64,000 nucleotides of DNA, from NCBI RefSeq assembly GCF_003063545.1, contig NZ_NESD01000001.1, positions 992,001 through 1,056,000 on the forward strand, read 5' to 3'. The position numbers and the translations under genes are program-made. Numbering within the stretch: the first letter of the stretch is position 1; every line of letters begins with the position of its first letter. Shown here one piece after another: positions 26,311 to 35,366 of this stretch. This DNA is from Limnohabitans sp. Jir61 (GTDB taxonomy: Bacteria > Pseudomonadota > Gammaproteobacteria > Burkholderiales > Burkholderiaceae_C). The notes under the pieces were generated by a model. It saw nothing but the letters and a program-made list of their open reading frames with translations, did no database searches and had not been told where the DNA came from.

Positions 26311-28475
26311 GCTTTGGCCAAGCTGAGCCCGTGGTTCTTCAATGGCAATGAACGAATGCGTTTGCCCATGGCCGCAGAAATGGCGTTGACCAATGCAGGA
26401 GCCAAAGGCGCTTGCGCAGGTTCACCCACGCCACCCCAGAAACCACCGGTCGGTGCAATGACCACTTCAACTTTTGGCATTTCGTTCAAACGCATCATGC
26501 GGTAGTCATGGAAGTTGGATTGCTCCACACGGCCTTCTTTGATGGTGTTTTCACCCCAGAAGATGGCCGTCAAACCATGCACCACACTGCCTTGGAACTG
26601 CGCCACGATGTTGTCGGGGTTGACCGCATAACCAGGGTCGATGCCAATGACCACGCGATGGATCTTGACTTCGTTCTTGGCGTTGATTGACACCTCGCAA
26701 ACGCACGCCGTCCAGCTGCCGTAGCCTTCGGTTTCGGCCACGCCACGGAACACGCCAGTAGGCAGCTTGCTGCCCCAGCCCGCGGCTTTGGTCACAGCTT
26801 CAAGGATGCTGCGGTCGCGCTTAGATTTTTCGTTGTTGGGCAACATGTCTAAGCGGAAAGCCACGGGGTCTTTGCCTGCGGCCAGTGCCAATTCGTCAAT
26901 GAAACACTCGCGCCCAAATGGGTTTTGCGAGTGGCCCACCGAGCGCCAAAAGCCCACGGGCACATTGGTGTTGCGCTGTGCGTAATCCACCAAGGTGTTG
27001 GGGATGTCATACGGATGATCGTTGAAGCTGGCCACCGCTTGACCGTCCACCCCTTTGGGCAAAGGCAGTTTGAGCAGCGTGGCCAAGATGGATGGTGCGC
27101 TCACGCGGATGTGCAGTGCGTCGACTTTGCCATTGGCGTCCATGCCTGCTTTGAATCGCATCAAGCTGGCAGGGCGATACAGGCCGTGTTGAATTTCTTC
27201 TTCACGTGTCCACAGCATCTTGACGGGTTTGCCTGCCATGGCTTTGGCAATCATCACGGCTTGGCGTGTGAAGTCTTGCGGGCTCTTGCGGCCCAAGCCA
27301 CCACCGAGTTGCACAGGATGTACTTTGACGTTGGTTTGCGGCACACCTGCGGTGGCCGCACTCACGGCCAAAGTGCCTTCTGGGTTTTGTGTGGATGACC
27401 ACACTTCCAGCTGGTCGCCTTGCAACCAAGCGGTACATACCATGGGCTCCATCGTGGCGTGCGCGAGATAGGGCGTGAAGTAATCCGCCTCAATCACTTT
27501 GTCTGCTTTGGCCAATGCAACAGGTGCATTGCCATCGTTGCGCGCCACAGCCAGCTCGGTTTGTTCCATGCCCGCTTTGAAGTGCGCCATGATGGCCGCG
27601 CTGCTGAGTGTGCCGTGTTCGCCCACATCCCACTCGACCGACACTTCGCGCAAAGCCTCTTTGGCACGCCACCAGTTGTCGGCCACCACGGCCACAAATT
27701 CGCCCATGTTGAGCACTTTGACAATGCCTCGGCGGTTCTCCACCTTAGAGGCATCCATGCTCTTGACCTTGCCATTGAACACAGGGCAAGCCGCCACTGC
27801 TGCGTGCAACATGCCTGGCAGTTGTGTGTCGATGCCGTATTTGATGCGGCCGGTCACGATGTCTGGAATGTCGATGCGTGGAATGGGTTTACCAATGATC
27901 GTCCAGTCTTTCGGGTCTTTGAGTTTGACCTCTTTGGGCGCTTCGAGCTTGGCAGCTGCAGCGGCAAGCTGGCCGTAGCTGAGGCTGCGCTTGCTGGCCG
28001 CGTGTGTGACTTTGTTGAGCGATGCTTTGCATTCGCTGGCGGGTACGCCCCATTGCTGTGCCGCTGCGGCGACCAACATTTCACGAGCGGTGGCACCTGC
28101 TTTGCGCAAGTACTCTTGCGAGTTACGAATGGTGCGGCTACCCACCGAAGCCATGTCGCCATAGGCGCGTTTGGTGCGCAGGTTTTCATGGGCAGTGGCG
28201 TATTCGACGCGCACTTTTTTCCAATCGGCATCCAGCTCTTCCGCAATGATCATCGGGGCAGAGGTCATGCTGCCTTGGCCCATTTCAGCGCGAGCGTAGC
28301 GAATGACGATGGTGTCGTTGGCTTCAATCTCAACCCACACGTTGAGTTGGGGTGTCTCTGCCGCGTTGGCACGTTCGGGCACAAAAAAGCCCAACGACAA
28401 ACCTGCCGTAGCAGTGCTTGAAACTTTCAGGAAGTGGCGGCGCTTAGCGCCTGCGTGTGTGAGTGGGGTGTTCAT
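26307..28475 (-). CDS. Tat-exported molybdenum hydroxylase large subunit (IorB-like)
   Basis: 722 residues from the ATG at 28475, which overlaps the preceding stop; the open frame continues upstream but without conserved residues. The Tat leader [20 protein letters not shown] ends near RANA-AET. The large molybdopterin subunit of the xanthine dehydrogenase family follows, closest in style to isoquinoline 1-oxidoreductase beta: [48 protein letters not shown] and [18 protein letters not shown] with the catalytic Glu. It would hydroxylate an N-heterocycle or oxidise an aldehyde in the periplasm. Partner: the [2Fe-2S] protein at 28472. Confidence 0.85.
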   Translation of the reverse strand: MNTPLTHAGAKRRHFLKVSSTATAGLSLGFFVPERANAAETPQLNVWVEIEANDTIVIRYARAEMGQGSMTSAPMIIAEELDADWKKVRVEYATAHENLRTKRAYGDMASVGSRTIRNSQEYLRKAGATAREMLVAAAAQQWGVPASECKASLNKVTHAASKRSLSYGQLAAAAAKLEAPKEVKLKDPKDWTIIGKPIPRIDIPDIVTGRIKYGIDTQLPGMLHAAVAACPVFNGKVKSMDASKVENRRGIVKVLNMGEFVAVVADNWWRAKEALREVSVEWDVGEHGTLSSAAIMAHFKAGMEQTELAVARNDGNAPVALAKADKVIEADYFTPYLAHATMEPMVCTAWLQGDQLEVWSSTQNPEGTLAVSAATAGVPQTNVKVHPVQLGGGLGRKSPQDFTRQAVMIAKAMAGKPVKMLWTREEEIQHGLYRPASLMRFKAGMDANGKVDALHIRVSAPSILATLLKLPLPKGVDGQAVASFNDHPYDIPNTLVDYAQRNTNVPVGFWRSVGHSQNPFGRECFIDELALAAGKDPVAFRLDMLPNNEKSKRDRSILEAVTKAAGWGSKLPTGVFRGVAETEGYGSWTACVCEVSINAKNEVKIHRVVIGIDPGYAVNPDNIVAQFQGSVVHGLTAIFWGENTIKEGRVEQSNFHDYRMMRLNEMPKVEVVIAPTGGFWGGVGEPAQAPLAPALVNAISAAMGKRIRSLPLKNHGLSLAKA

Positions 28476-28930
28476 GCGCGTGCCCCTTTCTTTGCTGCAG
28501 CGTGGATGGCGGTGCGCATGCGTGCATAGGTGCCGCAGCGGCAAATGTTGCTCATGGCTGCATCGATGTCTGCATCGGTGGGTTTTGGTTTTTTCTTTAG
28601 CAAGGCCACGGCCGCCAAAATTTGACCGCCTTGGCAGTAACCGCACTGAGGCACTTGGTGGTCGATCCACGCTTGTTGTACGGCGTGCAATTTGTCTTTG
28701 TCTGCCAAGCCTTCGATGGTGACTACTTTTTGGCCATCAGCCGCTGACACGGGGTAGGAGCAAGAACGCACAGGTTCGCCGTTGAGCAACACAGTGCAAG
28801 CGCCGCACTGCGCCACACCGCAACCAAACTTTGGCCCTTTGATGTTGAGCTCATCACGTAAGGCCCACAACAGGGGCATTTCGGCCTCGGCGTCGAGGGC
28901 ATGATTTTTTCCGTTGACGTTCAGTTTCAT
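28472..28930 (-). CDS. [2Fe-2S] small subunit of molybdenum hydroxylase (IorA-like)
   Basis: 152 residues. A plant-ferredoxin-type cluster motif [16 protein letters not shown]...RSC and an all-helical second cluster motif [10 protein letters not shown]...NICRCGTY are as in IorA, CoxS and XdhC-type small subunits. It passes electrons from the molybdenum centre. Without a leader of its own, it would have to ride to the periplasm on the Tat-bearing large subunit, as known for this group. Its stop overlaps the large-subunit start by 4 bp. Confidence 0.9.
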   Translation of the reverse strand: MKLNVNGKNHALDAEAEMPLLWALRDELNIKGPKFGCGVAQCGACTVLLNGEPVRSCSYPVSAADGQKVVTIEGLADKDKLHAVQQAWIDHQVPQCGYCQGGQILAAVALLKKKPKPTDADIDAAMSNICRCGTYARMRTAIHAAAKKGARA

Positions 28931-28972
28931 GTGTCAGTCTTTCAGTGGGTTGAATCTATGGATCGTGTTGGA

Positions 28973-29662
28973 TTAAAACTCAAATCCGCCTTGCTTGCGC
29001 ACAGCCGCTGATGCAGCGCCCGTGAGCAAGTCGGCCAGCAGCTCGGCATGCGCTGGGTTTTGTGTATGTGTGCAAATGCCTAGGGTGTAGTCGGTGCTCA
29101 GCTCAAACTCGGCGGGCAACACATCGACCAAATCCACGCCTTCGGTGTAGTTGATTTCGGTCACTTGGGTGCAGCCAATCAAACCGCTCTCGTTGCTCTT
29201 GGCCATTTCGCCCATGGCGGTTGCGCCGTTGGGGAACACGCGGAATTTGCTGCGCATGGTTTCATCTAGGCCCAATGCTTTGAGCACGTTCATGAAGTGA
29301 ATGCCCGCGGTGGCTTTGTCGGGGTCTGGAAAGTAAATGCCTTGTGCTGCGCTCATGGCCGCGTGCAGTTGCTCGCGCGTGTTGACGCTGGGGTGGGCGG
29401 TGCCTGTGCGCACGGCCACGCCTGTTTTGACTTTGCCTAACGAACGTGCGCTGCCTGCCACCACATGGCCAGAGGCGATGAGTTGCTCAATGAGTGGTTT
29501 GGTGAGGATGACCATATCGCATGGTGTGCCACCCACCAGCTGGTCACGCATTTGGCCCACAGCACTGAACGTGCCGTGAATAGATGTGCCTGTGCTTTTT
29601 TCAAACTCAGCCTGAACGGCTTTGACCACGGCTGCGGCTGCGCCGCCACTCAATACTTGCAT
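28973..29662 (-). CDS. ModA-like substrate-binding-fold protein without signal peptide
   Basis: 229 residues. The sequence starts directly in the first strand (MQVLSGGAAAAVVKAVQAEFE) and continues in the type II periplasmic-binding fold of molybdate/tungstate-binding proteins (SAVGQMRDQLVGGTPCDMVILT, then PDPDKATAGIHFM and GLIGCTQVTEI). Only 22 bp separate it from the upstream gene, so no leader can be encoded: the protein should be cytosolic. Placed between two molybdenum hydroxylases, it may bind molybdate or another oxyanion, or an organic ligand. This is inference; no modB/modC is near. Confidence 0.7.
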   Translation of the reverse strand: MQVLSGGAAAAVVKAVQAEFEKSTGTSIHGTFSAVGQMRDQLVGGTPCDMVILTKPLIEQLIASGHVVAGSARSLGKVKTGVAVRTGTAHPSVNTREQLHAAMSAAQGIYFPDPDKATAGIHFMNVLKALGLDETMRSKFRVFPNGATAMGEMAKSNESGLIGCTQVTEINYTEGVDLVDVLPAEFELSTDYTLGICTHTQNPAHAELLADLLTGAASAAVRKQGGFEF

Positions 29663-29684
29663 GTTGCTTTCTTTCTTCGGAGGT

Positions 29685-31874
29685 TTAAGACTGGGCCGAT
29701 GTGTGTTCAGCCTCGATGGTTTTTAATAAGTTGTCGGGTGTGAACGGCATGGCACGCATGCGCACACCGATGGCATCAAAAATAGCGTTGGCAATGGCTG
29801 CACAGGTGGGGCCTGAGCTGCATTCGCCAGCGCCGAGTGAGGGCTCGTGGGGTTGCGACATGAGTGCCACTTCAACCGCAGGCATGTCGCTGAATTTCAA
29901 GATGGGGTAGTTGCCCCAGTTGTTGGATGTGATGCCCTGATGGCTGAGTCGTGCGGCTTCACACAATGCCCAGCTGGCTGCTTGCAGTGCGCCGCCTTCG
30001 ATTTGATTGGCCGCGCCATCTGCATCCACAACATGGCCCAAGTCGACCGCTGTCCAAAGCTTGTGCAGTTTTACTTTTTCTTCCACCACCAGCTCGACCA
30101 CCACGGCGCAATACGCGCCCGTGTTTTTGTAGCGCGCGTAGGCTAGGCCACGCCCCCAGCCTTCGGGTTTGTTAGTGGGGCGTGTGGCAGTCCAGCCCGC
30201 TATGTCTGCCGCCTTTTGCAGCACAGCCGCTGCGCGTGCTTGCCCAGTGCTGTGCAGGTGTGCCAAACGAAATGCCAATGGGTCTTGCGAGGTACGCAAA
30301 GCCAATTCGTCCATGACCGATTCAGCGGCGAACACATTGGTGGGTGCGCCCAAGGCGCGCATGGCGGACACACGAAACGGCATGTTCAATACGCGGTGGT
30401 TGAGCACCTTCACAGAGGCGATGTCATAAGGTGGCTGCGCATTACGCTCGGACCCACCGCCCACACTCATGGCCGCGTTGACTGCCATCGTCACGGGGTG
30501 AGCGTGTGTGGTTTGCCATGCGCCCAATAGGGCAGGTGTTTTGCCTCGGCCAGGGCGTGTGCCGTGGCCTTGACTCCAAACGGTTTGGGTCCATTCGCTG
30601 ATCAGACCTTCTGTGTTCAGAGCCGCTTCGATGTGAACCGCCATAGCAGGGGCCAAGGGGGCTTGGCCTAGCTCGGCTTGCCGCGTCCATTGCACACGCA
30701 CGGGGCGATTGGGGACTAGGCGTGCGAGCCAAGCGGCATCAAAGGCCACATCGTCTGCGCCATTGTGGCCATAGCAGCCTGCGCCTTCCACGTGTGAGAT
30801 TTGCACGCGATCGAGCGGCAGCTCAAACGCCAAAGCGATGTCGCGGCGTAAGTTGTAAATGCCTTGGCTGTGGCTCCACATTTCCAGCTGTTGTGCAGCT
30901 GGATCCCAATGCGCCAAGGCGCAACACAGACCGATGGAGGCGTGTTGTAAATAAGGGCGTTCAAACTCGGCGCTGATGCGTAGCGCGCTGGTGGTGTGCG
31001 TATTGCTGGATGTATCAGTCACAACGGTTGTGTCCAGCGTTTGCGCTTTGAGCCATTGAGGCAAATTCAACAGGTCGGGTGTTTCAGCTTGGCAGTGCCA
31101 ATATTTGCCCTGTGTTGCACCTTCTTCAATGTGCTGTGCAATTTTGCGTAAGGCGTATTCGGTTTCAGTCAGCACGCCCAACAACAAGCCATCGCGCTGC
31201 ACATGCAGCACATCGCTTTGCGTTTGCAATTGGTTGACCAAGGCTTGCATATCTGTCTCGATGACATCAGCCGTCAACGTGCCAGGCCTGAACACCATGC
31301 CATGGCACATGCTAGGCAACACACGGTCGTGGATATATTCAAATTCGCCAAACACTTTGCTCGCTACATCGGGACGATGTGCGATGTCCGATGAAGGTTT
31401 AAAGAGAACATCTAGTGCTGTGTAGGGAGAATCGACCAAAGCTGGATCGATGGTGCTTTGCCAAGTTTCAGGTGCAGTGAGTTCTGCATAGGTCGCGTGT
31501 TGCGCAAAGCCGTCTGTTGAGAAGCCGTCTGCGCCACAACGCACAGCTTGCAGTTCAACGCCACAACGCTGAGCCATTTGTGCTCTGCAATGTTCTCGCC
31601 AATATGCCGCAGCACAACGAAGTGCTGTGCCCGAATGCTGCACCGACAAGCTGCCAGAGGTGACGGCTTCGTCAGGGCTGGTGTGCGTGCTAGCGGCCAC
31701 CATATGGATGTGTTCAGGTGAGAGGCGTAACTCTTCAGCCACGATGAGTCGTAACGCGTTTGAAATGCCTTGGCCCAAATCCACTTTGCCTGAGAAGGCT
31801 TGCACGTGGCCCGCGCTATTGAGCTGCAACCATTGGCCGAGCAGGGAATGTGCTTTGAGCGATTCGGGTGTCAT
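29685..31874 (-). CDS. molybdenum hydroxylase large subunit (NicB-like), leaderless
   Basis: 729 residues with no Tat or Sec leader. Molybdopterin-subunit blocks of the xanthine dehydrogenase family: SGKVDLGQGISNALRLIVAEEL, a central GAGCYGHNGADDVAFDAAWLA, RVSAMRALGAPTN, and LGAGECSSGPTCAAIANAI with the catalytic Glu. It resembles the core of nicotinate dehydrogenase subunit B but lacks that enzyme's C-terminal cytochrome c domains. Together with the [2Fe-2S] protein overlapping its start by 4 bp it makes a two-subunit cytosolic hydroxylase without an FAD subunit. The substrate is unknown; an aromatic N-heterocycle is a reasonable guess. Confidence 0.82.
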   Translation of the reverse strand: MTPESLKAHSLLGQWLQLNSAGHVQAFSGKVDLGQGISNALRLIVAEELRLSPEHIHMVAASTHTSPDEAVTSGSLSVQHSGTALRCAAAYWREHCRAQMAQRCGVELQAVRCGADGFSTDGFAQHATYAELTAPETWQSTIDPALVDSPYTALDVLFKPSSDIAHRPDVASKVFGEFEYIHDRVLPSMCHGMVFRPGTLTADVIETDMQALVNQLQTQSDVLHVQRDGLLLGVLTETEYALRKIAQHIEEGATQGKYWHCQAETPDLLNLPQWLKAQTLDTTVVTDTSSNTHTTSALRISAEFERPYLQHASIGLCCALAHWDPAAQQLEMWSHSQGIYNLRRDIALAFELPLDRVQISHVEGAGCYGHNGADDVAFDAAWLARLVPNRPVRVQWTRQAELGQAPLAPAMAVHIEAALNTEGLISEWTQTVWSQGHGTRPGRGKTPALLGAWQTTHAHPVTMAVNAAMSVGGGSERNAQPPYDIASVKVLNHRVLNMPFRVSAMRALGAPTNVFAAESVMDELALRTSQDPLAFRLAHLHSTGQARAAAVLQKAADIAGWTATRPTNKPEGWGRGLAYARYKNTGAYCAVVVELVVEEKVKLHKLWTAVDLGHVVDADGAANQIEGGALQAASWALCEAARLSHQGITSNNWGNYPILKFSDMPAVEVALMSQPHEPSLGAGECSSGPTCAAIANAIFDAIGVRMRAMPFTPDNLLKTIEAEHTSAQS

Positions 31875-32347
31875 GCAACCGTGGGCTTAGCAGCCGCTTT
31901 TTCGATGGCTCGAACCACGCGGTTGTGCGCACCGCAGCGGCACAAATGGCCGTCAAGCACTTGCACGATTTCTTGTCGTGTGGGGTGTGCTTGGCGTTGC
32001 AGTAAAGCTGCGGCTGACATCAAAATGCCGCTGGTGCAAAAGCCGCATTGCATGGCTTGTTCTTCAATGAAGGCGGTTTGCAAGGCATGCGGTGCTTCTC
32101 GGCTACCTAAGCCTTCCACTGTAGTCACGTGTTTGCCGTTGACCGACCACAGCGGTGTGTCACACGCCGCCACGGCATGGCCATCGAGCATGACGCGACA
32201 TGCACCGCATTCGCCTTGACCGCAGCCCATGCGCGTAGCTTTGAGGTGCAGTGTGTGTCGCAACACATCGAGCAAGGTCTGACCCAGCTGGTCTTGCACC
32301 GACACCTCGCGTCCATTGACGTGAAATGCCACCAACTTTTCGCTCAT
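31871..32347 (-). CDS. [2Fe-2S] small subunit of molybdenum hydroxylase (NicA-like)
   Basis: 158 residues. First cluster MGCGQGECGACRVMLDG...AAC, second cluster QCGFCTSGILMSA...HLCRCGAHNRVVRAI, as in NicA and other small subunits of the xanthine dehydrogenase family. It should feed electrons out of the leaderless large subunit encoded next, overlapping by 4 bp. The operon contains a second, distinct small subunit at 28472, so each large subunit has its own partner. Confidence 0.9.
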   Translation of the reverse strand: MSEKLVAFHVNGREVSVQDQLGQTLLDVLRHTLHLKATRMGCGQGECGACRVMLDGHAVAACDTPLWSVNGKHVTTVEGLGSREAPHALQTAFIEEQAMQCGFCTSGILMSAAALLQRQAHPTRQEIVQVLDGHLCRCGAHNRVVRAIEKAAAKPTVA

Positions 32348-32350
32348 GGC

Positions 32351-33319
32351 TCAGTCGGCTTTAGCGCCAGAGACCTTGACGATGTTGGCCCACTTGGCGA
32401 TGTCGGCGTTGAGGTAATGGTCAAACTCGGCCACGGTCATTGACATGGGTACAGCGCCTTGTTTCGCCCAAGCAGTTTTGACTTCGGGGTTGTTGACGAT
32501 TTTGCGAATTTCCCCGTTGAGTTTGTTCACGATGTCAGTCGGTGTGCCTTTAGGTGCCATGAAGCCCAGCCAAATCGTGGCTTCGTATTTGGGCACGGTT
32601 TCGGCCACGGTAGGCACATCGGGCAAGTTGGCTGAGCGTGCTAAGCCAGTAGCACCGAGCATGCGTACTTGGCCGTTGCGCGCGAATTCGGCCATGGTGG
32701 TTTCCGCGTCAAACATCACATCCACTTGACCGCCCACGATGTCGGTGCGTGCGCCCGAGCTGCCTTTGTAGGGCACGTGTGTCATGTCCACGCCCGCCAT
32801 GTATTTGAACAATTCACCCGCCATGTGATACGGCGTGCCATTGCCAGATGACGCAAAGTTGAGCTTGCCGGGCTTGGACTTGGCTAAGGCGACGAGCTCG
32901 CCCACATTCTTCACAGGCACAGAAGGGTGAACCACCAACAGCAAGTTGGAGTAGTTGACAGGCGCGATGCCTACAAAGTCTTTCATCAGCGCGAAAGGCT
33001 TTTTAGGAATGAGCGACTCGTTCACCGTTTGGGTGTTGGACATCATCAACAAGGTGTAGCCGTCAGCGGGCGACTTGGCTGCAAAGTCAGTGCCGATGAT
33101 GGAGCCAGCGCCTGGCTTGTTGTCAATCACGAAAGGTTGCTTGAGCTCATCGGTCAAACGTTGTGCCATGAACCGCGCGTAGTTGTCAGCAGGACCACCT
33201 GCAGCAAATGGCACGACGATTTTGACGGGGCGGTTGGGGTAGCTTTGTGCATGTGCAAGGCCAGAAGCCATAGCCAAACCAAGCGCCATGAGTTTGAAGG
33301 TGCGTGAAATTTTTAGCAT
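32351..33319 (-). CDS. Bug family tripartite tricarboxylate transporter binding protein (second copy)
   Basis: 322 residues with a Sec leader (cleavage after AHA-QSY) and a GGAGAC ribosome site. Family landmarks: YPNRPVKIVVPFAAGGPADNYAR near the mature start, VIDNKPGAGSIIGTDF, DGYTLLM, and KPGKLNFASSGNGTPYHMAGELFK. Bug proteins are periplasmic receptors for carboxylates and many other small molecules. They are greatly expanded in Burkholderiales and often lack their own TctA/TctB membrane genes, as here. The 3-bp gap to the next gene ties it to the molybdenum hydroxylase. Confidence 0.9.
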   Translation of the reverse strand: MLKISRTFKLMALGLAMASGLAHAQSYPNRPVKIVVPFAAGGPADNYARFMAQRLTDELKQPFVIDNKPGAGSIIGTDFAAKSPADGYTLLMMSNTQTVNESLIPKKPFALMKDFVGIAPVNYSNLLLVVHPSVPVKNVGELVALAKSKPGKLNFASSGNGTPYHMAGELFKYMAGVDMTHVPYKGSSGARTDIVGGQVDVMFDAETTMAEFARNGQVRMLGATGLARSANLPDVPTVAETVPKYEATIWLGFMAPKGTPTDIVNKLNGEIRKIVNNPEVKTAWAKQGAVPMSMTVAEFDHYLNADIAKWANIVKVSGAKAD

Positions 33320-33331
33320 GAGTTGTCTCCG

Positions 33332-34309
33332 TTAATCTACTTTGCCAATGCGCGTGACGAGTGCGCTCATGTCTTTGGCATCGGCTTGCACAAAGCGTTC
33401 AAAGTCGGCAGCGTCTTGGTACATGAATGAGGTGCCAGAGGCGGTCAACGCACCTACAGCGCGGGCATCTTGCACCGCAAACTTAGCGGCTTGGCGCAAA
33501 CTGTCCACCACGGCAGCAGGTGTGTCCGCGGGCACAAACAAGCCTGACCACTGGGAGTATTGAATGGGCACTCCCAGCTCTTTGAAACTCGGCACCTCAG
33601 GCATGCTGGCCAAGCGGCCATCACCCCAATGCGCCAAGGCGCGCAAACGGCCTGCTGCAATTTGTTGTTTCACACTCGCGGGTCCTGTGGACACCGCATC
33701 AATTTGCCCGCTGAGCAACGACATCACGGCAGGCGCTGCGCCGGTGTAGGGCACATGCAGCATGAAGGTGGAGGTGGTGGCTTTGAGCTGCTCCATGGGC
33801 ACATGCATGGTGCCGTAGTTGCCAGACGAGCCAAACGAAATTTTTCCTGGATTGGCCTTGGCGTAAGCGATGAACTCGGCGTAGGTTTTCCAAGGGCTGT
33901 CACTGCGCACCACCAGCACGGTGGGGTCGGCAGTGAAGCGTGCAATAGGTTTGAGCTGATTCAACTGATACATCGGCGCACGCTGCAAAATCTTGTCTGC
34001 TTCTGGTAGCACCACCAATGAAGACAACGACATGAGCACGGTGTAGCCGTCGCCCTTGGACTTGGCTACTTGCGCCATGCCAATGCCACCGCCTGCGCCG
34101 CCTTTGTTTTCGATCACGATGGGTTGCTTCAAGAAGCGCGACATGGCCTCTGCCACTGGGCGACCCACCGTGTCAGCCACGCCGCCCGGCGGAAACGGCA
34201 CGACCATCGTGATGGGTTTTGTGGGATAGGTCTGAGCAAAGGCGCTAAGACTGCACGCTGTGGCCATTGCAACGCTAAGCCCCGCATGAATCAATCGACG
34301 CAGTTTCAT
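33332..34309 (-). CDS. Bug family tripartite tricarboxylate transporter binding protein (first copy)
   Basis: 325 residues from the ATG at 34309, chosen because GGAGACAAGAC precedes it and a leader begins there (cleavage near AFA-QTY). Family blocks: YPTKPITMVVPFPPGGVADTVGR, VIENKGGAGGGIGMAQVA, DGYTVLM, NPGKISFGSSGNYGTMHVPMEQLK. Periplasmic receptor for an unknown ligand, probably the pathway substrate. Its family paralogue follows 12 bp later but is diverged, suggesting two ligands. Confidence 0.9.
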   Translation of the reverse strand: MKLRRLIHAGLSVAMATACSLSAFAQTYPTKPITMVVPFPPGGVADTVGRPVAEAMSRFLKQPIVIENKGGAGGGIGMAQVAKSKGDGYTVLMSLSSLVVLPEADKILQRAPMYQLNQLKPIARFTADPTVLVVRSDSPWKTYAEFIAYAKANPGKISFGSSGNYGTMHVPMEQLKATTSTFMLHVPYTGAAPAVMSLLSGQIDAVSTGPASVKQQIAAGRLRALAHWGDGRLASMPEVPSFKELGVPIQYSQWSGLFVPADTPAAVVDSLRQAAKFAVQDARAVGALTASGTSFMYQDAADFERFVQADAKDMSALVTRIGKVD

Positions 34310-34370
34310 GTCTTGTCTCCTTCGGTTGTTTGTTAGCAGGTCAAGCGAATGCTTGCCTGCTTTTATAGTT

Positions 34371-35243
34371 TTAAACGAAGCGGTTTTCGATGCTGCCCAC
34401 GCCGTCAATTTCGACGCGGATCACATCGCCTTTGGCGATGTAGCGGGGTGGTGTCAAGCCCATGCCAACGCCAGCAGGTGTGCCTGTGGCAATGACGTCG
34501 CCGGGGTAGAGCGTGATGCCGCGTGAGATGGTTTCGATCAACGTGGGAATGTCGAAGATCATGTTTTCTGTGGGGCCGTCTTGGCGCAGCTCACCGTTGA
34601 CCCAGCAACGTACGCGGGTGTTGCGGCCATCGACTTCGTCCGCAGTAACGATCCATGGGCCCATGGGGCAGAAGGTGTCAAACGACTTGCCCATGTCCCA
34701 CTGTTGGTGGCGCATTTGCACGTCGCGTGCGGTCACATCGTTGACCACTGTGTAGCCGAATACATGGCTCATGGCATCGGCTTGGCTGATGTTCTTGCCG
34801 CCTTTGCCAATCACCACTGCCAACTCTGCTTCGTAGTCGATTTGGTCAGAGATGGCTGCTCCTGGCAGGTGCACATCGTCAGTTGGGCCAACCACACACT
34901 CGGGCACTTTGGTGAAGACGATGGGCCACGCTTTGGTGTCGGTGTTGCTGTCTTTGAAGACCGAGGCTTGCAGCTCTTTGGCATGTGCGTGGTAGTTGCG
35001 GCCTACACACCAAACGTTGCGGCGTGGCACAGGCAAGGGCGCTTCGAGATGAACATGCGTGATGTCGTGCGGTGTGCCTACTAAGGCTGGCAGCGCATGA
35101 CCAGCGACGAGCGCATCGATGATGGGCTGAGCGCCGAGGTGCGCTTGATCTTCGGTAAGTGCAAAAGCTGTGACGTGGTGACCGTCTGCAGAAACTTGGC
35201 CCACATGACGTTGGCCGTTGAGCTTAAAAGTAGCGATGCGCAA
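34371..35243 (-). CDS. fumarylacetoacetate hydrolase family protein
   Basis: 290 residues. The start is TTG at 35243, which has a perfect AGGAG six bases upstream. The N-terminal FAH-N-like region (1-70) precedes the catalytic fold (CVGRNYHAHAKEL, then DYEAELAVVIGKGG with metal-binding acids, VVNDVTARDVQ, and TGTPAGVGMG). The family includes hydrolases, decarboxylases and hydratases acting on 1,3-dicarbonyl or 2-oxo acids in aromatic breakdown. First gene of the 11-gene minus-strand operon, preceded by a palindromic operator-like site. Confidence 0.88.
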   Translation of the reverse strand: MRIATFKLNGQRHVGQVSADGHHVTAFALTEDQAHLGAQPIIDALVAGHALPALVGTPHDITHVHLEAPLPVPRRNVWCVGRNYHAHAKELQASVFKDSNTDTKAWPIVFTKVPECVVGPTDDVHLPGAAISDQIDYEAELAVVIGKGGKNISQADAMSHVFGYTVVNDVTARDVQMRHQQWDMGKSFDTFCPMGPWIVTADEVDGRNTRVRCWVNGELRQDGPTENMIFDIPTLIETISRGITLYPGDVIATGTPAGVGMGLTPPRYIAKGDVIRVEIDGVGSIENRFV

Positions 35244-35264
35244 AGTGTTCTCCTGAAATGAATC

Positions 35265-35285
35265 ATTGGTTTGTCTTGGACCAAT
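35265..35285. promoter_or_regulatory. putative operator upstream of the 11-gene operon
   Basis: Inverted repeat ATTGGT-N9-ACCAAT with an inner perfect palindrome TTGGACCAA (35276-35284), 22-42 bp upstream of the TTG start of the first gene. The half-sites resemble those of GntR-family (FadR subfamily) regulators that control catabolic operons. No regulator gene is adjacent, so the assignment is inference. Confidence 0.4.
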
Positions 35286-35366
35286 TTAATTCATCATAGG
35301 GAGGGTGTGTTGTTTAGCAAGACACACACGAGACACGCCGCTGGCGTGTATTCAAGGCTTAGATGC

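Noticed and set aside
27420-28421. A 333-codon plus-strand open frame opposite the Tat-exported Mo hydroxylase
   Set aside because: Shadow frame: low-complexity, rich in His and Cys, no ribosome site or motif, fully inside a well-supported gene.
35333-35349. Hairpin ACACGCC-GCT-GGCGTGT as a terminator
   Set aside because: No T run follows on either strand.
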